Source: Chloroflexota bacterium
GTDB taxonomy: Bacteria; Chloroflexota; Anaerolineae; J102
Assembly: GCA_029782215.1 (NCBI GenBank)
Contig: JAKOVD010000180.1
Coordinates: 1-49,655, forward strand
Reading direction: 5' to 3'
DNA length: 49,655 nt
The translations under genes and the position numbers were made by a program. Each line of letters opens with the position of its first letter. Position 1 is the stretch's first letter. The notes under the pieces are model-generated. The model was not told the DNA's origin and searched no databases. It saw only the letters and a program-made list of their open reading frames with translations. Below, one piece after another: positions 31,111 through 39,586 of this stretch.

Positions 31111-32229
31111 ATGCTCATCGGCATCGACGCCTCCCGCGCCTTGCGCGCCAAGCGCACCGGCACCGAAAGGTACAGCCTGGAGCTGATCAACGCCCTGTAC
31201 GACAACCCGCGGGGCCATCATATCCAACTCTACGTGCCGGTGCAGCCCACCAATCGCGACCTCGTCCGGCCCCAGGCCGAATTCGTTGTTCTACCCGGCG
31301 CCCGCCTCTGGACCCATCTCCGGCTCGGCCCTTACACCCGCCGCAACCCGCCCGGCGTCCTCTTTGTCCCCGCCCACGTCCTCCCGCTGCGGGGCCCAAA
31401 GCGCACCGTCGTCACCGTCCACGACCTGGGCTATGAGCGCTTCCCCGAAGCGCATCCCTACCGTGAGTGGTTCTACCTGCAGTGGAGCACGCGGCGCCAC
31501 GCCCGTGTGGCGACCCGTTTGATTGCCGATTCCCAGGCCACCAAGGACGACCTCGTCCACTTCTACAACGCCGACCCCGACCGCATCCACGTCGTCTATC
31601 TTGCCCCCGACCCGGACCTGGCGCCCGAGCGGGACCCCGCCCGCCTCGCCCGCATCCGCGGTTCCTACGGGCTGCCCGCGGACGCCGAGTACCTCCTGCA
31701 CATCGGCACGCTCCAGCCGCGCAAAAACCTGGCGCGGCTGATCGACGCCTTTGCCCTGGTTCGCCAGCGGCTGCCCGACCGCCGCCTCTACCTGGTGCTG
31801 GCGGGCAGTCCCGGCTTCGATAGCCAATCACTATACGAAAGAGTGGCGGCTTCCGGCCTGCAGGAAGTCATCCGTTTCACCGGCTTCGCCCGCGTCCATG
31901 ACATCCCCGGCCTCTACTCCGGCGCCGCCTGCTACGTCTTCCCCTCCTTGTCCGAGGGCTTCGGCTTCCCCGCCCTCGAGGCGCAAACCTGCGGCGCCCC
32001 GTTGCTCTGCGCCCGCGCCTCCTCCCTGCCTGAGGTGGCCGGCGACGGCGCCCTCTACTTCGACCCGCTTGACGTCGAGGAAATGGCGGACGCCATCGTC
32101 CGCGTGTTGACCGAGCCCGACCTGACCGCCGATCTCATCGCCCGCGGCGCCGCCAACGCCCAACGCTTCACCTGGGCCAGGACCGCCGCCGAAACGCTGT
32201 CTGTCCTGGAGATGGCGGCAGCAGAGTAG
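31111..32229 (+). CDS. GT4-family (GT-B) glycosyltransferase
   Basis: The 372-residue protein begins MLIGIDASRALRAKRTGTERYSLEL, typical of GT4 mannosyl/rhamnosyl-type transferases with a GTERY nucleotide-sugar-family loop. It continues with TVVTVHDLGYERFPEAH, ADSQATKDDLVHF and LHIGTLQPRKNLARLIDAFAL (the EPRKN-type motif), then GSPGFDSQSLYERV. The donor-binding E-x7-E motif is in FPSLSEGFGFPALEAQTCGAPLLC. The acceptor is unknown. Its ATG is at the very end of a 90-nt heptamer-period stretch with no Shine-Dalgarno sequence. It lies alone between the gcv operon and the convergent NTF2-like gene. Confidence 0.93.
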   Translation: MLIGIDASRALRAKRTGTERYSLELINALYDNPRGHHIQLYVPVQPTNRDLVRPQAEFVVLPGARLWTHLRLGPYTRRNPPGVLFVPAHVLPLRGPKRTVVTVHDLGYERFPEAHPYREWFYLQWSTRRHARVATRLIADSQATKDDLVHFYNADPDRIHVVYLAPDPDLAPERDPARLARIRGSYGLPADAEYLLHIGTLQPRKNLARLIDAFALVRQRLPDRRLYLVLAGSPGFDSQSLYERVAASGLQEVIRFTGFARVHDIPGLYSGAACYVFPSLSEGFGFPALEAQTCGAPLLCARASSLPEVAGDGALYFDPLDVEEMADAIVRVLTEPDLTADLIARGAANAQRFTWARTAAETLSVLEMAAAE

Positions 32230-32275
32230 CGTCAGCGCAGGCGACCGGCGCAGCAGCGTCTCCTCGCCCGGCGCG

Positions 32276-32317
32276 CCACCCGCCTTCCATCACCCACCAC
32301 CCGGCCTACTTCCCCTC
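32276..32317 (+). repeat. Heptamer-period array at the 3' end of the NTF2-like gene (CCACCCG type)
   Basis: Six 7-nt units: CCACCCG, CCTTCCA, TCACCCA, CCACCCG, GCCTACT, TCCCCTC. The complement of the TAG stop codon of the NTF2-like gene (32306-32308) is inside it. This is one of the weaker arrays. Confidence 0.5.
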
Positions 32318-32800
32318 CAGGTTATACGTCAACCCCGCGATCAGCCACCGCCCACCCTGGCGCCGGAACGTCCACAGGTCCCCGCCAGGCGAGATTTCGT
32401 TCCCGATGTGCGTCGTCGACCGGGCCTCCGCCGTGTCGCCGTTGATCTCGATCTGGATGTCGCCCGGTTCCGCAACCTGGGGGTTGCCTGGGAACACAAC
32501 CACCATGTAGCGGTCGAGCACTGCATCGACGCCGCGCCAGACGGCGTCATCCTTCGGATCGCCGGGCGTGTGCTTGGCATCGGTCACGGTGGCATCGTCC
32601 GTCCACAGTTGGGCCAGACGGTTGATGTCCTTGGCCACCACGGCCTGCCCCTCGGCCCGCACGATCTTTGCGATCGCCTCCCGCTCGTCTGCCTGCGCCG
32701 CCGCGGGAAGGGCAGCGGGTGCCGTCTGGATCGGTGGCGCCGCCCGGCAGGCAGCGACTCCCAGCAGCATCACAACAGCGGTGGCGACAAAGAACTTCAT
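32306..32800 (-). CDS. NTF2-like (SnoaL/DUF4440) lipoprotein
   Basis: The 164-residue protein starts MKFFVATAVVMLLGVAACRA, a lipoprotein signal peptide with a lipobox LGVAAC. A linker (APPIQTAPAALPAAAQ) is followed by an NTF2/SnoaL fold: AEGQAVVAKDINRLAQLWTDDATVTDAKHTP, AVWRGVDAVLDRYM, and a C-terminal strand GDLWTFRRQGGRWLIAGLTY. The D-x-x-x-L-x-x-L-W-x-DDA motif fits SnoaL-like proteins of many functions (isomerases, ligand binders). It is probably a surface-anchored ligand-binding or hydratase-type protein. Start at 32800 rather than 32821 because the signal peptide begins there. Confidence 0.82.
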   Translation of the reverse strand: MKFFVATAVVMLLGVAACRAAPPIQTAPAALPAAAQADEREAIAKIVRAEGQAVVAKDINRLAQLWTDDATVTDAKHTPGDPKDDAVWRGVDAVLDRYMVVVFPGNPQVAEPGDIQIEINGDTAEARSTTHIGNEISPGGDLWTFRRQGGRWLIAGLTYNLEGK

Positions 32801-32858
32801 GGCATCCTCGCCGCCGAGCATAGCGGCGCAGGAAAGGACATGTCAAATCACCCGCCTC

Positions 32859-32875
32859 GACCTCCGGGAGGCGGC
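32859..32875 (+). repeat. 17-bp direct repeat, left copy
   Basis: GACCTCCGGGAGGCGGC occurs here and identically at 35745-35761, on either side of the LRR gene. It includes the palindromic core CCTCCGGGAGG. Confidence 0.7.
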
Positions 32876-32904
32876 AGGCATGGACCTCCGGCCGCGAAAA
32901 CCCA

Positions 32905-32933
32905 TTGACACCCCGCCCCTTCATTGGTATAAT
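32905..32933 (+). promoter_or_regulatory. Perfect consensus promoter of the LRR gene (TTGACA-17-TATAAT)
   Basis: TTGACA at 32905-32910 and TATAAT at 32928-32933 are separated by exactly 17 nt, and TGG precedes the -10 to give an extended -10 as well. It is the strongest promoter in the window. Transcription would start near 32940, leaving a 155-nt leader before the ATG at 33095. Confidence 0.85.
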
Positions 32934-32939
32934 CCTTAC

Positions 32940-33094
32940 ATAAAGCCAACGTTTGGGGGCTTGTTTGTTATGCCCGGCAGCGTCCGCTTGGGAGATAGGG
33001 GAACCCTTTGGCTCGTCCGCTCGAGACCGTTGGCGCCATGCCGCCAACCAGCCGCGATTCCGCAGACCGCGGCTTCCCGTCGTGAGGTGAAACC
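32940..33094 (+). other. Structured 155-nt leader of the LRR gene
   Basis: The leader contains two clear hairpins: GTTGGCG, loop, CGCCAAC (7 bp, 33029-33048) and AGCCGCG, loop, CGCGGCT (7 bp, 33050-33075). A GAGGTGAAACC ribosome binding region precedes the ATG. I could not match it to a named riboswitch class. Confidence 0.4.
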
Positions 33095-35734
33095 ATGAAG
33101 AAACATTTCCTGTCCTTCGCTGGCTGCGTTCTGGTCACGCTTGTGGTCCTGCTCTTGACGGGAGCTCCGACATCCCAGGCCGCGCCCGCCGTCACGAACT
33201 GCGCCACCCAAACCGAGATTCCCCGCGCCGAGTGCGAGACCCTTGTCGCCTTGTACAACAGCACCGGTGGTCCAGGTTGGTGGTACAAGGATGGCTGGAA
33301 CCAGGACCAACACCCGTGCACTTGGTGGGGCGTGCAATGCGGCGCCGGCAGTCTGCGGCATGTCACCGAGATCAATCTGGAATACAATTTCCTTGAGGGC
33401 TCGCTGCCAGATCTCGCGGCCCTCACCCAACTGACCACGCTCAACCTGTACAGCTGGTATGACTGCTGCCAGGCATCGGCGGACTCTCAGGCACGCGAGT
33501 CGCCCGCCTCGTTTCGCTTCAACTCCGTGGGCGGCGCTATCCCGAACCTCTCTGCTCTCAGGAACCTGGAGTACCTCAATCTGGATGGCAACCAGTTCTC
33601 CGGCGCTATCCCTGACATCTCCACCCTGGCCGATCTTGAGTACCTCTTCTTGGCCAACAACCACCTCAGCGGCAACATCCCTCTCGACCTGCCATCCAGC
33701 CTGATTGAGATCAGCCTGAGCGGGAACCAACTCGGCGGCAGCATCCCAGATCTGGCCGCTGTAACCAATCTTGAGTTCCTCTACCTGAGCAACAATCAGA
33801 TCCGCGGTTACATTCCCATCGATCTACCATCCAGCTTGGTCGAGATCGACTTAAGCGGGAACCAACTGAGCGGGACGATTCCCAACCTCTCCGCCCTGAC
33901 CAGCCTCACTTGGCTTCTTCTCAGCAATAACGGGCTGACCGGTGGCATCCCTGCCAGCCTACCAGACAGCCTTGGACACATCGATCTGTCCGAGAATCAT
34001 CTGAGTGGAAGCATCCCCTCCAAGCTGCCGTCCGGCCTTTGGGAGCTGCTCCTTACTAATAACGACCTGACTGGCAGCATCCCTGCCACCCTGCCGGCCA
34101 ACCTGTGGTACCTTGACCTCTCCTCCAATCAACTCACCGGCAGCATTCCCCTTTCTCTGCCCGCCGGCCTGGGCTCCCTCAATCTGGCCAGCAATCAACT
34201 CAGCGGCAGCATCGTCAACAGACTGCCACATGGCCTGGCATACCTCTATTTGGACAAGAATCAGTTCGGTGGTGTCATCCCAACCGAAGTCTGCAATTAC
34301 GCTGTCTTTGAGCCGGGCTACAACAAGTTCGCGGGCGAGGAGGATCCCTGCGTGACGGCCAGGGCGCCCGGCTGGGCCGCCACCCAGACCGTGCCCCCCA
34401 CCGGGGTGGAGGTTCATCCCCTCTCCACCACCTCTTTGCAGCTCAACTGGCTCGCCATCCCCTACACCGCCGACGGCGGCTACTATGAGGTCCTCTGTGG
34501 CCCCACCCCCGGCGGCCCCTACGCCTCCCAGGGCACCACCGCCGCCACCGGCGGCAAGTCCGCCACCTCCTTCACCGTCAGCGGCCTCGCGCCCGGCGCC
34601 TCCCCCTACTGTGTCGTCCGCACCTTCACCCCCCGGCATGGCGACCAGCAAAACGACCTCACCAGCGACTTCAGCACCGAAGTCCATTACGTGGGCGGCG
34701 ACAACCGCCTCACGTTGTCAGGCTGGCGCTTCAGCGCCACCGCGCCGTACGCCAGCGGGACGATGGCGGATGGCGTCCTGAGCATCAACGTCACATCGGG
34801 CGCCGCCCGCGCCTGCTGGTACCAGGACCTCGCCGGCGCCTCCCTCGCCGGCCAGACGGTGCGGTTTGAGGCCGAGATGCGCACGAGCCGGTACATGAAC
34901 CCCTATGATCCACCTCCCTTCACCAACCCTTACATCTCGCTCCAGGTCCGCCAGGGCGATGGTTCCTGGGTCTACAACGTCGGCGGCATCGTGCACTCGC
35001 GCAGCGCCCCGGGCGGGCCCTGGCTCGGCGAAAGCCGTGACATCCTCCTTCCCAATGACATGACCACCCTGCGCGCTGCCTTCTGCGTCTGGAACGCCGG
35101 CCGCGGTACGGCGCAGGCCCGGTATGCCCTCCTGCGCACGGTCGTGGCCCCGCCGCCCCCCGCCGCCAACCTCCTGTCCTCCAACTGGAGCTGGGCCCCC
35201 GCCACCGCGGGCCTCACCGGCAGCCGTTCCGGCGCTGCCCTGCAGATCGACGTCACCGCCAGCACCGCCCAGGGCTGCTGGATCCAGGACCTGCCCGGCG
35301 CCTTCCTCCAGGGCAAGACCTTGCGTTTCCAGGGCGCCATGCGCAAGACAGGGGTGCTCGACGCCGGCGGCTTCGTCAACCCTTACCTTTCCCTGCAGGT
35401 GCGGCAGAGCGACGGCAAATGGCTCTACAACTACGGCGGCCTCCTCAACTCCCGCGCTATCTCAGGCGGTCCCTTCGTCGCCGAAAGCCGCAGCATCACC
35501 ATCCCCGCCGGGACGCTCACCCTGCGGGCCGCATTCTGCGTCTGGAAGGCGTCACCGGGCGGAGCCGCCCTCAAGGACTTCGTCCTCCAGCCCGTGACCA
35601 CTGCGGCGGACGACGCCTCTCCGGCGGAGAACTGGGATGAGCCGGGACCGGACACGCCCTCCCTGCTGCCGGACGACGCCGTCGCTCAGCCCGAAGACGC
35701 CTACCCGCTCTGGCTGCCAAGCCTTCGCGGCTAA
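33095..35734 (+). CDS. Secreted plant-type leucine-rich-repeat protein with FN3 and duplicated C-terminal domains
   Basis: The 879-residue protein has a Sec signal peptide (KHFLSFAGCVLVTLVVLLLT, cleavage near A30). It has an LRRNT_2-type cap, LVALYNSTGGPGWWYKDGW then PCTWWGVQC (residues about 47-85), and about 14 LRRs of the plant-like type L-x-x-L-x-L-x-x-N-x-L-x-G-x-I-P (residues about 90-430). A fibronectin-type III domain follows (residues about 434-535: PTGVEVHPLSTTSLQLNW). Two homologous C-terminal domains lie at about 536-685 and 692-840. They share CWYQDLAGA / CWIQDLPGA, NPYISLQVRQGDGSWVYN / NPYLSLQVRQSDGKWLYN, and TLRAAFCVWNA / TLRAAFCVWKA. The tail ends YPLWLPSLRG. It is probably a surface protein for protein or glycan binding. 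It has a perfect promoter upstream. Confidence 0.93.
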   Translation: MKKHFLSFAGCVLVTLVVLLLTGAPTSQAAPAVTNCATQTEIPRAECETLVALYNSTGGPGWWYKDGWNQDQHPCTWWGVQCGAGSLRHVTEINLEYNFLEGSLPDLAALTQLTTLNLYSWYDCCQASADSQARESPASFRFNSVGGAIPNLSALRNLEYLNLDGNQFSGAIPDISTLADLEYLFLANNHLSGNIPLDLPSSLIEISLSGNQLGGSIPDLAAVTNLEFLYLSNNQIRGYIPIDLPSSLVEIDLSGNQLSGTIPNLSALTSLTWLLLSNNGLTGGIPASLPDSLGHIDLSENHLSGSIPSKLPSGLWELLLTNNDLTGSIPATLPANLWYLDLSSNQLTGSIPLSLPAGLGSLNLASNQLSGSIVNRLPHGLAYLYLDKNQFGGVIPTEVCNYAVFEPGYNKFAGEEDPCVTARAPGWAATQTVPPTGVEVHPLSTTSLQLNWLAIPYTADGGYYEVLCGPTPGGPYASQGTTAATGGKSATSFTVSGLAPGASPYCVVRTFTPRHGDQQNDLTSDFSTEVHYVGGDNRLTLSGWRFSATAPYASGTMADGVLSINVTSGAARACWYQDLAGASLAGQTVRFEAEMRTSRYMNPYDPPPFTNPYISLQVRQGDGSWVYNVGGIVHSRSAPGGPWLGESRDILLPNDMTTLRAAFCVWNAGRGTAQARYALLRTVVAPPPPAANLLSSNWSWAPATAGLTGSRSGAALQIDVTASTAQGCWIQDLPGAFLQGKTLRFQGAMRKTGVLDAGGFVNPYLSLQVRQSDGKWLYNYGGLLNSRAISGGPFVAESRSITIPAGTLTLRAAFCVWKASPGGAALKDFVLQPVTTAADDASPAENWDEPGPDTPSLLPDDAVAQPEDAYPLWLPSLRG

Positions 35735-36095
35735 CCGGGTATCGGACCTCCGGGAGGCGGCTGCACGTGTCGCCGCAGGGCAAGGGGTTCGTGCCGCATC
35801 CCGGAGGTCTGGGGAGATCTGAGGGAATTGGAGATGCTTCACTGGAATTGGCGGATGGTGAGGGTTGGCGGGTAGAACCCGTTCAGCATGACACATTTGG
35901 TCGTTTCTGCGCACACACCTGGGAGCGCCGACCCCCAGGTCGGCGTCCGGCGTCGCAGGGCCGACTTGAGTCGTTTCTGCTCACTCGAACGACCGAAGCC
36001 GCTACTACGATGCTTTGCTCGCAGGATGCACCTGTGATAGCCTTTTAGGTTGCCATGCCGAACCCTAGATACCGCCGTCTGGCGCTCCCGACGCG
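35735..36095. repeat. Intergenic region with palindromic dispersed repeats
   Basis: No gene was found in this 361-nt gap. It holds the second copy of the 17-bp repeat (35745-35761) and its inverted partner CCCGGAGGTC (35800-35809), which can form a long hairpin after the LRR stop. Two versions of a repeat containing GTCGTTTCTGC lie at 35899-35916 and 35970-35987. A hairpin GCCGAC-CCCCAG-GTCGGC lies within GGGAGCGCCGACCCCCAGG-type sequence at 35931-35950. CGACTTGAGTCGTTTC at 35962 matches the repeat at 9212. Confidence 0.65.
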
Positions 36096-36914
36096 ATGAT
36101 CCCCAGCACCTTCGCCGAAGCGGTTTCCACCCCCCGCATCGACCTGGAGCGGGCAGCCCTGCTGTATGCGCGTGAGATCGCCTACCCGGACCTGCAGCCC
36201 GGGCCCTATCTCGAACAGCTCGACGACCTGGCCGGCCAGGCACGGATGCGGCTGGATGGCGATGCGCCCGCCGAACAGGCGGAAGCGCTGGGGCTGTTTC
36301 TGTTCGGCGCGATGGGTTTTCAGGGCAATGTCGATGCCTACTTCGACCCCGCCAACAGCTATCTCAACCAGGTCTTGGAGCACCGGCTGGGCATTCCCAT
36401 CACCCTGTCAGTCGTCTATGGGGCGGTGGCGGCAAGACTCGGTCTGAGGGTTTACGGCGTCGGCCTGCCCGGCCATTTCATCGTCGGCATCGACGCCGGA
36501 CCCGCCACGGCCTACTTTGACCCCTTCCACGGCGGCATCCGCCGCAGCCGCGCCGAGTGCGAGCGCCTGGTGGCGCAGGCCACGGGCTTCACAGGCCCTT
36601 TCGACGACCGTTGGCTGTTGCCCATGACAGAACGGGCCATCCTGACCAGGATGCTGAATAACCTGGTCGGCGCCCACAGCCGCCGCCAGGAGTGGCCGCA
36701 GGCGATCGGCGCCGCCGAACGCCTGCAAGTGGTGGACCCCGATGAGCCCGGGCATCTGCGCGACCTGGGGCTGCTCCTCGGCCAGGACCACCAGTACCGC
36801 CGCGCTTGCGAAGTCCTGGAAGGGTACGTGCACCTCAGCCCGGCGCCTGCCGACGCCGCCCTCGTCCGACGCCGCATCGTCGAGATCAAGAGCATGCTCG
36901 CCCGGCTCAACTGA
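36096..36914 (+). CDS. SirB1-like transglutaminase-core/TPR protein
   Basis: The 272-residue protein matches the SirB1 family (Transglut_core2). It has LERAALLYAREIAYPDLQPGPYLEQLDDLA at the N-terminus, then FLFGAMGFQGNVDAYFDPANSYLNQVLEHRLGIPITLSVVYGAVAARLGLRVYGVGLPGHFIVG in successive blocks, with the GIP-ITLS and GLPGHF motifs. A tail with TPR-like helices follows (LQVVDPDEPGHLRDLGLLLG and YRRACEVLEGYVHLSP). The transglutaminase cysteine is absent, as in other SirB1 members. Family members are linked to stress or regulatory functions without proven activity. It precedes the PIG-L gene by 10 nt and is probably cotranscribed. Confidence 0.88.
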   Translation: MIPSTFAEAVSTPRIDLERAALLYAREIAYPDLQPGPYLEQLDDLAGQARMRLDGDAPAEQAEALGLFLFGAMGFQGNVDAYFDPANSYLNQVLEHRLGIPITLSVVYGAVAARLGLRVYGVGLPGHFIVGIDAGPATAYFDPFHGGIRRSRAECERLVAQATGFTGPFDDRWLLPMTERAILTRMLNNLVGAHSRRQEWPQAIGAAERLQVVDPDEPGHLRDLGLLLGQDHQYRRACEVLEGYVHLSPAPADAALVRRRIVEIKSMLARLN

Positions 36915-36924
36915 CTCCCTTCCC

Positions 36925-37710
36925 ATGCCGGTCCATCTCTACCTCAGCCCTCACTTCGACGATGCCATCCTCTCGTGCGGCGGCCTCATTGCCCGGCAGT
37001 CAGCCCGCGGGGAGCGCGTGGTGATTGCCACCCTGTGTGCTGGTTCGCCCGGCGCCGGTCCCCATTCCCCTTTTGCGGACTTCCAGCACGAGCGCTGGCT
37101 CGCCGCCCATCCCGGCGTGGACCCCGTCGCTCTGCGCCGCCGTGAGGACGAGGCGGCCTGTGCCCTTGCCGGCGCCGAAGCGGTGTTCCTCGACGACCTG
37201 GACTGCATCTACCGCAGGCACGGCGACCAGTGGCTCTACGCCAGCGAAGAAGCGCTCTTCGGCCCGCTCCATCCCCTTGACGACGACGGCGCCTTGCGCG
37301 CCGCCCTGGCGCGCCTGCGGGAGGCCCTGGCACCCGATGCCATCTACGCGCCCATGGCCGTTGGCAACCACGTTGACCACCAGCGCGTCCGCCGCCTCGC
37401 CCTCGCCTGGGCCAGCGCCGGCGCCCGCGTGGACTTCTATGAAGATTATCCTTATGTCGAGCGCCCCGGTGCGCTCTGGCCTGCGCTCAACCAGGCGCCC
37501 GTGACCGGCTGGACGCGGCGACTCGTCCCCCTTTCCGGCGCCGACGTCGTGACCAAGATCGACGCCATCTCCTGCTACGCCAGCCAGCTTGCCGTGCTGT
37601 TTCCTGACGGCATGCCCGAACGGGTGCGCTCGCACCTGGCGTGCACTGGCGCCCCCGGTCTGGCAGAAGCCCTCTGGCAACCCCAATTCTCCTCTGAGGA
37701 GCAAGCATGA
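36925..37710 (+). CDS. PIG-L family zinc-dependent deacetylase
   Basis: The 261-residue protein begins MPVHLYLSPHFDDAILSCGG, the P-H-x-D-D zinc/catalytic motif, and has the second metal-binding motif H-x-x-H in VGNHVDHQRVRRLA. Family members deacetylate N-acetylglucosaminyl lipids or thiol precursors (MshB/BshB type). The substrate is unclear here. The start at 36925 is set by the catalytic motif; the long upstream frame belongs to the preceding gene in another frame. It has a 4-nt ATGA overlap with the lipoprotein gene downstream, so the two are coupled, and the neighbouring envelope genes suggest cell-surface glycan work. Confidence 0.9.
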   Translation: MPVHLYLSPHFDDAILSCGGLIARQSARGERVVIATLCAGSPGAGPHSPFADFQHERWLAAHPGVDPVALRRREDEAACALAGAEAVFLDDLDCIYRRHGDQWLYASEEALFGPLHPLDDDGALRAALARLREALAPDAIYAPMAVGNHVDHQRVRRLALAWASAGARVDFYEDYPYVERPGALWPALNQAPVTGWTRRLVPLSGADVVTKIDAISCYASQLAVLFPDGMPERVRSHLACTGAPGLAEALWQPQFSSEEQA

Positions 37711-38888
37711 AGCTTCGCATCCACCACATCCTTGTCCTTCCCCTGGCCCTTGCCTTCGCCGCCTGCGCGGCGCCCCCGGCCGCGCCAACAGTCCCGCCCC
37801 CGGCCACACCGGCGGCCACAGCGCTGTCTCCCACCGCCGCGCCTGCACCGACGGCGGCGGCCACCATCGCCGCAACGGCCGCAGCCACCGTTGCCGTGCC
37901 CACCCCCACGCCCGTTGTGGTCACGGGCGGAGCGGCGCTGCCGCCTGACTCGGTCCGCTCCTATCGGAGCAAAGGCTCGCTCACGCTGCAGACGTCGGTC
38001 GCCAACACCCAGCCGGTGACGCAGACGCTCACCTATGACTCCAACTGGAAACGCGCCGGCAACTCCTCAGGCTTCGACCTCGAGGTACACCTGACGGGCA
38101 TGGAGACGTTCAACCAAACCGACAACTACCCCAGCAATATGTCGGTGCTCATGGTGGGTGACAGAGTCTACGCCGACCTCGGCGACAACCACTGGCTCTC
38201 CAATACACGTGACCAGGCCCCGATCGACCAGCTTCCTTACTTCTTTGCCAACCCGGAAGCCCTCGTCCCCCCGCTCGCCGATCTGCATAAAGCCGGCGTC
38301 GAGACGGTGGGCGGCATCGAGACGGTCCACTACACCTTCGACGATGCCGGCGTCTTCGACCGCTTCAACGCCGGCCAGGACGCCACGGCCACCGGCAAGC
38401 TGCAGTCGACGCAGGGCGACCTCTGGATTGCGGCCGATGGCGGCTACCTTGTCAAGATGGCGTTCAGCGCCGCCGTCACCGACAAGCCGGTCAAAGATGC
38501 CTCGGGCGGCACCGCATCCGGCAGCCAGACGCTCGACTGGAGCTACGAGCGCTATGACTTCAATGCCGGCTTCGACATCGCGGCGCCGGGCACGGGAGCC
38601 ACGCCTCTGACGCTCTCGCTTCCGGGTTTCGATCCGGGCACGCTCCAGATTCCCGCCGACAGCCAGCCCAAGTCGGTGTCCCCCGGCATGGTGATGATCG
38701 TCAGCCAACTGCCCCCTGCCGCGGTCAAGGACTTCTACGCCCGGCAGTTCGAGGCGTTGGGCTGGCAGGCGCAGGGCGGCAACCCGCCTACCTGGACGAA
38801 AGACAATCTGCGCCTTACACTGGTAGTCAACGGGCCCGCCAAGGGCCCCGCCCGCACCGCGATCACCGTGGAGACGATGTCAAAGTAG
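37707..38888 (+). CDS. LppX/LprG-like lipoprotein
   Basis: The 393-residue protein has a lipoprotein signal peptide MKLRIHHILVLPLALAFAAC and a long alanine/proline/threonine-rich linker to about residue 75. A LolA-like fold follows: RSKGSLTLQTSVANTQPVTQ, VLMVGDRVYADLGDNHWLS, VETVGGIETVHYTFDDAGV, GDLWIAADGGYLVKMAFSA. A smaller C-terminal domain has ISQLPPAAVKDFYARQFEALGW-type sequence (nearly that, with SQLPPAAV). In actinobacteria LppX/LprG proteins carry lipids across the envelope. It is coupled to the PIG-L gene and may handle its lipid product. The start is the ATG in the ATGA overlap. Confidence 0.85.
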   Translation: MKLRIHHILVLPLALAFAACAAPPAAPTVPPPATPAATALSPTAAPAPTAAATIAATAAATVAVPTPTPVVVTGGAALPPDSVRSYRSKGSLTLQTSVANTQPVTQTLTYDSNWKRAGNSSGFDLEVHLTGMETFNQTDNYPSNMSVLMVGDRVYADLGDNHWLSNTRDQAPIDQLPYFFANPEALVPPLADLHKAGVETVGGIETVHYTFDDAGVFDRFNAGQDATATGKLQSTQGDLWIAADGGYLVKMAFSAAVTDKPVKDASGGTASGSQTLDWSYERYDFNAGFDIAAPGTGATPLTLSLPGFDPGTLQIPADSQPKSVSPGMVMIVSQLPPAAVKDFYARQFEALGWQAQGGNPPTWTKDNLRLTLVVNGPAKGPARTAITVETMSK

Positions 38889-38895
38889 CCGCCCG

Positions 38896-39528
38896 ATGCT
38901 AACCTACCGCAGCCAATTCCCCGCCGAACCGATCGCAGGAACACCCCTGCTGGTGCTCCTGCACGGCCGCGGCGCCGACGAGACGGACCTCCTGGCCCTG
39001 GCGTCCTACCTGCCGCCGGTGCTCCTGGTGTCGGTGCGGGCGCCCTACCCGGCGGCGCCCTGGGGCTACGGACCCGGCTATGCCTGGTACCGTTTCCTGG
39101 GGGGCACCCGGCCCGACCCCGGTCACTACCAGCACTCGCTGGATGAGCTTGACGCTTTGCTGACGGCGCTTCCGGGCGTACTGCCGGTGCGCCCTGGGCC
39201 TCTTTTCCTCGGAGGCTTCAGCCAGGGCGGCACGGTGAGCCTTGGCTACGCCCTCAGCCACCCGGGGCGAGTCCACACCGTTCTCAATCTTTCCGGCTTC
39301 CTGGCCGACCATCCTGCCGTCAAGGTCACGCCCGAGACGGTCGCCGCGACCCGTTTCTACTGGCCACACGGCCTGCGGGATGGTTCTATTCCCCATGCCA
39401 ACGCCCGGCAGGGCCGCAGCCAGCTCGCGGCTGCCGGCGCTTTCCTGGTTGCGCCCGATTTCGACATAGATCACAGACTGATCCGGGAAGAAATCGACGA
39501 CATCGGCGAGCTCGTTCGCAACGTCTGA
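38896..39528 (+). CDS. Phospholipase/carboxylesterase family alpha/beta hydrolase
   Basis: The 210-residue enzyme has the alpha/beta-hydrolase fold of the phospholipase/carboxylesterase family: LLVLLHGRGADETDLLALA (oxyanion HG loop), VRAPYPAAPWGYGPGYAWY, the nucleophile elbow GGFSQGGTVSLGYAL, LSGFL, and a late H near HGLRDGSIPHANARQ (D/H of the triad: HG-x-x-D and DIDHRL). Likely substrates are small esters. It follows the lipoprotein gene by 7 nt and is probably in the same operon. The substrate is unknown. Confidence 0.9.
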   Translation: MLTYRSQFPAEPIAGTPLLVLLHGRGADETDLLALASYLPPVLLVSVRAPYPAAPWGYGPGYAWYRFLGGTRPDPGHYQHSLDELDALLTALPGVLPVRPGPLFLGGFSQGGTVSLGYALSHPGRVHTVLNLSGFLADHPAVKVTPETVAATRFYWPHGLRDGSIPHANARQGRSQLAAAGAFLVAPDFDIDHRLIREEIDDIGELVRNV

Positions 39529-39586
39529 CGCCTCAGCACCTCACCGCTCCACCCCCTCATCGCGCTCATGCTCCACCAGGTGTCCC

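Noticed and set aside
32940..33094. A SAM or cyclic-di-GMP riboswitch in the LRR leader
   Set aside because: Some words were suggestive, but the conserved core blocks of neither class could be aligned.
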